This document shows positions 58,681 to 64,000 of a stretch of 64,000 nt of DNA, one piece after another; positions within the stretch are counted from its first letter, which is position 1, and each line of letters begins with the position of its first letter. The notes beneath the pieces were generated by a model. The model ran no database searches. It was given only the letters and a program-made list of their open reading frames with translations, and was not told where the DNA came from. Origin of the DNA: Ascaphus truei (lineage: Eukaryota > Chordata > Amphibia > Anura > Ascaphidae); contig CM071579.1 in NCBI GenBank assembly GCA_036426205.1, positions 17,280,267 through 17,344,266 on the forward strand, written 5' to 3'. Both the position numbers and the translations under genes were made by a program.

Positions 58681-59264
58681 CTTTTTTGGAGAGATAGTAA
58701 TTTATATCACAATTGACAGTCGATCAAAATCAATATATATATTAAAATCTGTTCAGCCAGCATCAATAAATTCCTATGAGTCCTCTGTTCAATCTGTACC
58801 ATAGACATATAATGGATAGAGAATGTTCCATTTTTTATATACAAAAGCCCATTTTAAGTTATACAATCAAACATCACGTATTAATGCGTCTCAAACATGA
58901 AGTCTATACATATTTATTTTTATGCATCAGAATTATAATTGTATTATCTGTTGTGTTTTTGATACTATATGTAGTACTGTGTGTGAATTGTATTTATTAT
59001 GTTGATCACAGTCTTATTTAGCAAGTGTTGTGATACAGTTACCATTGTATGACAGGAGTTTGTAATGATAACATCAATACTCCAGTCAATCAGCCAATAC
59101 CCCCTTAGAAATAAAAATTATATAAGTGAGTGTAGGGCCATTGTTGTGCTGAAACAGCACCTTATGACATCAATTAGCCCAAAGCACCCCTCTGGGAATA
59201 ATTATCCCATTAGGGCGAGTCTAGGGCCAATTAGCTGTGCATAAATAGCACAAGCAACATCCAA

Positions 59265-59322
59265 GCTCCATTACCCCTGAGGAAGTGACGTCAGAGGTCA
59301 CGAAACGCGCGTAGGGTGGAGC
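59265..59322 (+). ncRNA. Hammerhead ribozyme-like motif, copy 3
   Basis: Identical in every core and stem position to copy 2 (54310-54367), with the predicted cleavage after 59313. It lies in the right-hand pLTR of the forward Penelope copy. Confidence 0.8.
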
Positions 59323-59934
59323 ATAGCTGCACGCATTGCTACGTGCCAATACCAGCTGAGGAGGTTGCTGTTGGAAGTGACGACATCTGAGGTGGACCTG
59401 GCGCTCTGACTTGCGGCCGCGAGGAGGAGATACACGCAGGATCCAGCCTCCGCACACACCACGGTCCAGCCCCTCATGCTTGCGGACGGCACATTGTAAA
59501 TCGTGCAGACAGACCATATAGCATGTGAGTGCATTATATGTTGGTCTTTTTATTTGTTTTATTAAACTGTACTGTACCACACTATTGGGCCTTTTTATCT
59601 TTTGTGTATCACTGGGCGGATCGGCACCTGTGGAGCGGGAGCAACACCAGTGGGGAACCCGGTGACAGATACCAACAGCCGGTTTAAAGATACCTTTTAA
59701 GGCCTACGTTTACCCATCTAGATGTAAGTATCTAGCAGCTGTGTGAATGAGGCTTCAATATACACGAGATACTGCGCAATGGTTTCCTGTCTTCTTTGAT
59801 TACAGATCAAGAAACATCTAAAGAAAACCAGGAAGTCAATTTGTGGACAATTTCTCAACAGTTCTCTAACAACAGGACTGTTTTATCAGGTGTATGCACT
59901 TGATAGTGCGCCAAGGACTTTGCTCTCTTTACCA

Positions 59935-59951
59935 AACATAAAAACGATGCA
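59935..59951. repeat. Right target-site duplication of the Penelope-like insertion
   Basis: Exact match to 52425-52441 over 17 bp. Confidence 0.8.
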
Positions 59952-60069
59952 ACATGAATAAGGGCTAGGTAACAAGGTGGAAGGTGCTGTACAGTATGTA
60001 TTAAGCAAAATAAATCCTTAGCATTACGATGATGCCAAAACATCTTGGCTGAAGGAAGGGTTCCGTGTT

Positions 60070-60610
60070 CATGTCACTGCTGTTGATTTGGGTCAACCCA
60101 GTTGGAATTCTAGTGTCTGCTCTTCATGTGTACTTGGGCAAGTCCCATGATCTCCCTGTGCCTAGAGCAGGGGTACGCTAACTATTAAAGTTGCTCCCCC
60201 CTTGCCTTCTTCCCTCTGTGTGCTCGCGCCCCCCTCCTCTCTTGTGTCGGCATCAAATTACGCTCGAGGCACATGACGTCATGCCACGTGACCCTGCTGC
60301 ATCATTTGACAGTGTGGCCATGGCGACGGTCATGTGACGTGACATCACATGGCATCGTGGCGTCATTTTATAGCAGCCTTCAGAATCATGGTGAGTTGCA
60401 GAGGCCTCACGCGATCCCCCCGGTATTTAATTTAAATGCAGTGGGGAACAGTGCAGGACCTCTGCAACCGCCTGCGCCCCCCCAGAAAAATCTCCCGCCC
60501 CCCCAGGGAGCGTGCCCCCCCAGTTTGCCCACCGCTGGCCTAGAGCATCAAAAATAAATATAATTGTAATCTACTGAGATATAGCTGTACTGGCAAAGTT
60601 CTATTTACAG
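60070..60610 (+). mobile_element. SINE copy split by a hAT element
   Basis: The left part has GTACTTGGGCAAGTCCCATG and ATCTCCCTGTGCC, matching the SINE body at 28720-28750. The right part continues CATCAAAAATAAATATAATT and TACTGAGATATAGCTGTACT. The break coincides with the hAT insertion at 60169. Confidence 0.65.
60169..60538. mobile_element. hAT-like element, 370 bp, perfect 8-bp duplication
   Basis: CCTAGAGC flanks both ends (60161-60168 and 60539-60546). The ends AGGGGTACGCTAACTA and AGTTTGCCCACCGCTGG are imperfect inverted repeats of the CAGNGGT...CAAACT type found in hAT. The interior has CpG-rich CATGACGTCATGCCACGTGA sequence and no transposase. Confidence 0.85.
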
Positions 60611-60693
60611 TCCTTATACTGGAGGTCCTTTCCGGTATATTCTATACAAACCATGTAAAGGACGGAGCTCCTGCAGGGATGAGTAAATATAAA

Positions 60694-61013
60694 TAGAGAT
60701 GGACGAATGTTTTTAGGCGAATTTGGATCCGCTGCGGATCGGACGGATCCTTTGGTTCGCGGATTTCAGCGGATCAACCTCAAAAAGGGGCGATTTGCTT
60801 TTTGTGTTTTTTATTTATATTATTACCAATACACTCCATGGATTCCGCAACCCGTGGACGAATTTTTTGCATCCTATTCGCGGTTTCAGCTGTTCTTAAG
60901 AATCGGCCAACGAGTTGCTGAATCCATGGATTGGATACTACAGATTTGTCCACGGGTTATATCCAATGTGAGAAAATCCAGGAAACGGCTTTGGGCGGAT
61001 TGGCCCATCTCTA
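60694..61013. mobile_element. hAT-like MITE, 320 bp, perfect 8-bp duplication
   Basis: AATATAAA occurs at 60686-60693 and 61014-61021. The ends TAGAGATGGACGAATG and GGATTGGCCCATCTCTA are inverted repeats, related to the element at 29630-29865. Internal GGATCCGCTGCGGATCGGAC palindromes are present. The 130-codon frame at 60707-61099 spans the element and its flank and is not a gene. Confidence 0.82.
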
Positions 61014-61209
61014 AATATAAATACCTAGTATACAGACAGGTGCAAAAGAATTCCCTTCAACTATACCTATTTAGCAGGTACCCTTTTTGGGTCTTGTAAG
61101 ACCAGTTTTACCTATTAAACAGAAAGATGATGCATAAAAGCAAATTTGGAGAACAATTGATGCAAATTGCATCATTTTCAATTTAGATCACTTTGCATCA
61201 ATGTATTAA

Positions 61210-61553
61210 AGCATTGACACAGGTTTAATTTTATTATTATTATTATTACTACAGTACTACTACAGGATTGAAGCAGGGGGTCTTCAGAGCTGCACTGTGT
61301 TCATTTCAGCTCTGCGGACCCCCTGATTCCAGAGATACTTACCACCATAGAACTTTCACACAAGCCAATAGGAAGCTGAAATGTCATCCGGTGGGGTTCA
61401 CTATTGACCCGCGTGACTGGGACATTTAAACTGAAAAGAGATACCGGCGCCCACTACAGAGGAAAGTATCATTGGAGCTGGAATTAACACCGTTCAGATC
61501 CGTGACCCCCTGCTTAAAGCCTGTAATAAAAAAATTAAACCGGTATTGCTGCT
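61210..61553. mobile_element. TTAA-flanked MITE, 344 bp
   Basis: TTAA lies at 61206-61209 and 61554-61557. The ends AGCATTGACACAGGTTTAAT and ATTAAACCGGTATTGCTGCT are imperfect inverted repeats. Interior hairpin sequence AGCAGGGGGTCTTCAGAGCT pairs with AGCTCTGCGGACCCCCTGAT. TTAA duplications point to piggyBac or Kolobok families. A related core occurs in the Harbinger-like element at 33330-33440. Confidence 0.65.
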
Positions 61554-61557
61554 TTAA

Positions 61558-62486
61558 ATTCTTTGCTCCAAGTTTTCCGCTGCGTGCGTCAGCTTGCGAT
61601 TTAGGGAGGTATTAGATGATGCACAGACGAGATGTAAAAAATTCTGAGAGCCACTTATTTATCTTGTATTTGCTTCAAAACAAATCTGCCAACCTGGTTG
61701 TACAGTTTTCTGCACAACAATTTGCATCAGATGCAAGAAACACTTTTTGTGGGTGTGGAAAGCTGCATAGATTAGGGGATCTCCATAGGAATATTTCGGA
61801 AGTTTTTCTACTCGTGCTGGATGGAGGAACTACAGGTCGTACCTACTTTAATGTGCAAAATATTGGAGAGTCTGAAGAACAGTGGTTGCTGGATTAGATT
61901 TGATAACCAGTGAACCTCTCGTAAGACAGATGCAAAGAACCGAAAAATACCTATTACAAAAAAATGTTTCCATTAATTTATAATCACACTGCACGAGTTA
62001 ACGAGAAAGCGGAACAACCTTGCATCACAATAGAATGCTAAATGTTCCGCTTTATCAGCTGTGACCATCATAACTTTGATTTGTTATCACTGCTGCATTC
62101 TAACAAAGTAGTGATTAGACAGCACAACTCTATCAAACGAAGACAAGAAGAAATCTGATGATGGTGCAAAGGGAACTAAAGAGGGACCTGTATTCTAGAA
62201 TAAAACCAGAGTTCCCAGCACTCCAATAAGAACAAATTAAAGTACAATTACTCTAAGCAAGTCAGCCACTGGGTGTTGTACCTGGTAGGCTATGTATCTG
62301 GCACCATACTGACATCATAGTGGTGACAACAGAATGCACATATCCTGGTGGCAGATAAGGAGAGACAGATAGCTATAACTTTGACGCAGAAAGAACGAGA
62401 GGAAGTCAGTTGGCGTGTGAGGAGAAAGCAAGAAGGCTGGAGAAGGAGAGAGAGAGAGGCAGAAAGAATTGAAGACATCATAGACA
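61558..62486. other. No gene recognised
   Basis: The frame 61616-61897 (93 codons) has no domain. No known repeat is recognised here. Confidence 0.55.
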
Positions 62487-62740
62487 GTGTACATCTGCGT
62501 TGCCCCAAAGGCGGACAGCCTGATGGGGCTCCCCAAGAACTGCTCCCCTCTGCACAGGACCAGCGTGCTAAGGGTTAACATGTGCTTGTACTTTGTGGAA
62601 CGTCAACCCCCACCACTGGAATGTCAATGAGCCAAGAGGACACAAAGATCTTTTTGTTCACAGCTGCAGCAGATTCAATCTCAACCACCCCAGTGTACAT
62701 CTGCGTTGCCCCAAAGGTAGACAGCCTTTGGTGCAGCCAA
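62487..62740 (+). repeat. Two copies of a short motif, 206 bp apart
   Basis: GTGTACATCTGCGTTGCCCC followed by AAAGG occurs at 62487 and again at 62693, continuing with similar GACAGCC sequence. The first lies at the end of a 76-codon charged frame (62348-62578) that I do not recognise. It could belong to an LTR-element remnant, but nothing proves it. Confidence 0.6.
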
Positions 62741-62799
62741 AGGTTGTGAGTCGTTTGCTGCCGTTCGCTGATGTTCGGTGATGTTAAAGCTGCTCTATT

Positions 62800-62990
62800 T
62801 CAATCTGAAACTCATAAGCCCTTTATTCCTTGTACCCAATTTTCCAACTCTATCTGTGCATGAAATGTTTGTGAATTCGCTGCATCATCCTGCTCTTTTA
62901 ATGTAGCCATGTATCTTTTATAACTCTGTGCCCAGTAACTCTCAATGTATTACTTCCTGGTAAAACATTTTTATAAATAAATAAAAAATA
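62800..62990 (+). mobile_element. LINE 3' tail (same family as 9360-9966)
   Basis: TATAACTCTGTGCCCAGTAA, then CTCAATGTATTACTTCCTGG, AAAACATTTTTATAAATAAA and a TAAA-rich end match the 3' UTR of the LINE at 9880-9966. It is strongly 5' truncated with no coding part. Confidence 0.75.
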
Positions 62991-63418
62991 AAGGTATTAA
63001 AGGAAAGTGATGAGAGAGAGGGAGATGAGAGAGATGAGAGAGAGAGGAAGACAGAGCCTAGAGAGAGAAGGGGAGGGGTGAGGTTGGTTTCTGAGAATTC
63101 CCGAGCAACACTAAGAACTTTCAGCTTGTTCAATTTTAAAGGGCAACAAAACAAGGTAAGTGGAGGAGCTTAACCAGAAGAAACACAAACAAATTTAAAT
63201 CAGGCGGGCAACATTTCGGGAAAGGGACCCGTTTCTAGCCCGTTCCCACGAGATAGTTATATGTGGTACTTCCCTTCTATCAAGGAAATTCTCCCTGCAA
63301 TAAACAGGGAAAGAAATGCACAGAAATCCTCCATGTATCTTCAGTGGATTGAAAAGTCAGCACAGCTGCATTCCATTATATATATATTGTTATTTTTAAT
63401 CTGCTGAGCATATAAAGG

Positions 63419-64000
63419 TGTAGCCCATATCCCCCCCCCCCAATCGCAGATAGGGTGTATCTGAGGGGATCTATATGCATTACCCAGCGTGGTGCTTTAC
63501 CTGTTAGGCTCACAGGAGGCCTAAGACTCCACCACGGAGAGCCTGGAGCACGTATGACACAATATGAATAACCTCGTACTTGGTGCAGCGCCTCCACCTG
63601 CAATGGCTCCCACCAGAGGGGGAGTGGTTCCTCGCAGGACACTATATATATCACTCCACACACAGTATGTAAAACAACAATGACTTTACTTGTGAGCATA
63701 GGAAACGTACTTTTGCATATAACCAACAGGTGTCCCTCCCTAGAGGAGACACTAACTACTGCGTCTCGCAGGACGCTACCTCCACCGGATGATCCCACCC
63801 AGTGTCCAGTAACCCCACACAGTATTACCCCACCCTCAAGTGAGAGAGATATGTGTGACTGCGCAGTCACTATGTCCCGTGTGAATATGATATGACTCGT
63901 TGGTGCACTTGTAGTTTACCTGCCGGGCACTCCGGTGCCCGGGCCTGCCAAGGAACTTCACAAAGGATCCTGATGTCGACTTTACACAGGAACTACCGTC
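63419..64000 (-). mobile_element. LTR-like sequence running off the window
   Basis: The edge reads TGTAGCCCATATCCCCCCCC, close to that of the solo LTR at 36210. On the minus strand this gives an LTR 3' end of G-run plus ATGGGCTACA. The interior shows CTGTTAGGCTCACAGGAGGC and similar LTR-like sequence. The other end is beyond the window. No gag or pol is seen. Confidence 0.45.

Larger units (their letters stand above)
52442..59934 (+). mobile_element. Penelope-like element insertion, 7.5 kb, inverted plus forward copy
   Basis: A 17-bp direct repeat bounds the whole insertion. Segment 52442-54204 is a 5'-truncated copy on the minus strand, and 54205-59934 a full copy on the plus strand, so the pLTR regions at 52442-53460 and 54205-55217 form an inverted repeat. 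A third pLTR is at about 59150-59934. The forward copy carries RT and GIY-YIG remnants. Partial inverted copies joined to full copies are a hallmark of Penelope-like elements. Small hammerhead-like ribozymes sit in all three pLTRs. Many stops make the proteins inactive. Confidence 0.88.

Noticed and set aside
62348..62578. Charged 76-codon frame as a retroviral gag start
   Set aside because: It lies near a GTGGTGACAACAGAATG sequence, but no LTR, primer site or downstream pol can be recognised, so the identification is not supported.

Overview
The window is vertebrate nuclear DNA, most likely from an amphibian and probably a frog. It holds one clear host gene, a single-exon Shaker-type potassium channel that reads as KCNA4 (Kv1.4), lying on the minus strand at 14518-16494. 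Almost everything else is transposable elements and tandem repeats typical of amphibian genomes: Ngaro/DIRS, Penelope, Harbinger-like, hAT-like and Tc1/pogo-like elements and SINEs. The species cannot be named from the sequence alone.

Left end (1-7.1 kb). A 20-bp satellite fills 1-4.87 kb and forms a large inverted repeat centred near 3265. The left arm carries many random 1-nt indels and contains a corrupted piece of 28S rRNA (about 545-930, minus strand). This looks more like unpolished long-read or fold-back assembly than a healthy locus. Next comes a Ty3/gypsy reverse-transcriptase fragment split exactly by a TA-flanked non-autonomous transposon, then a fold-back hAT-like repeat, then a roughly 49-bp minisatellite interrupted by a Harbinger-like MITE.

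Middle (7.1-37.5 kb). AT-rich, apparently non-coding sequence surrounds KCNA4. The gene sits in a GC-rich block, and its start codon directly abuts about 500 bp of imperfect (CA)n. Further along are a nested hAT element, a 27-bp minisatellite of about 70 units with a second array in the opposite orientation, a tRNA-like SINE, a 2.4-kb Harbinger-like element with TCA target duplications, and solo-LTR-like sequences.

Right part (37.5-64 kb). A nearly complete 7.9-kb Ngaro (tyrosine-recombinase) retrotransposon occupies 37543-45485. It has split direct repeats A1...B1-A2-B2, a Gag that appears to need splicing of a 311-nt intron, RT-RNase H, a tyrosine recombinase and an SGNH-hydrolase domain. 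Several frame breaks make this copy look dead. After a broken Tc1 transposon, a perfect-looking 360-bp palindromic element and a pogo-like MITE, a 7.5-kb Penelope-like insertion (52442-59934) is bounded by a 17-bp direct repeat. It is built as an inverted truncated copy followed by a forward copy, and carries three sequences that fit the small hammerhead ribozyme of Penelope elements. The right edge has a SINE split by a hAT element with a perfect 8-bp duplication, further MITEs, a LINE 3' tail and the start of another LTR.

The retroelement parts work together as in their families: Gag, RT-RH, recombinase and hydrolase for Ngaro; RT, GIY-YIG nuclease and pLTR ribozymes for Penelope. KCNA4 is the only gene with an expected organismal role.
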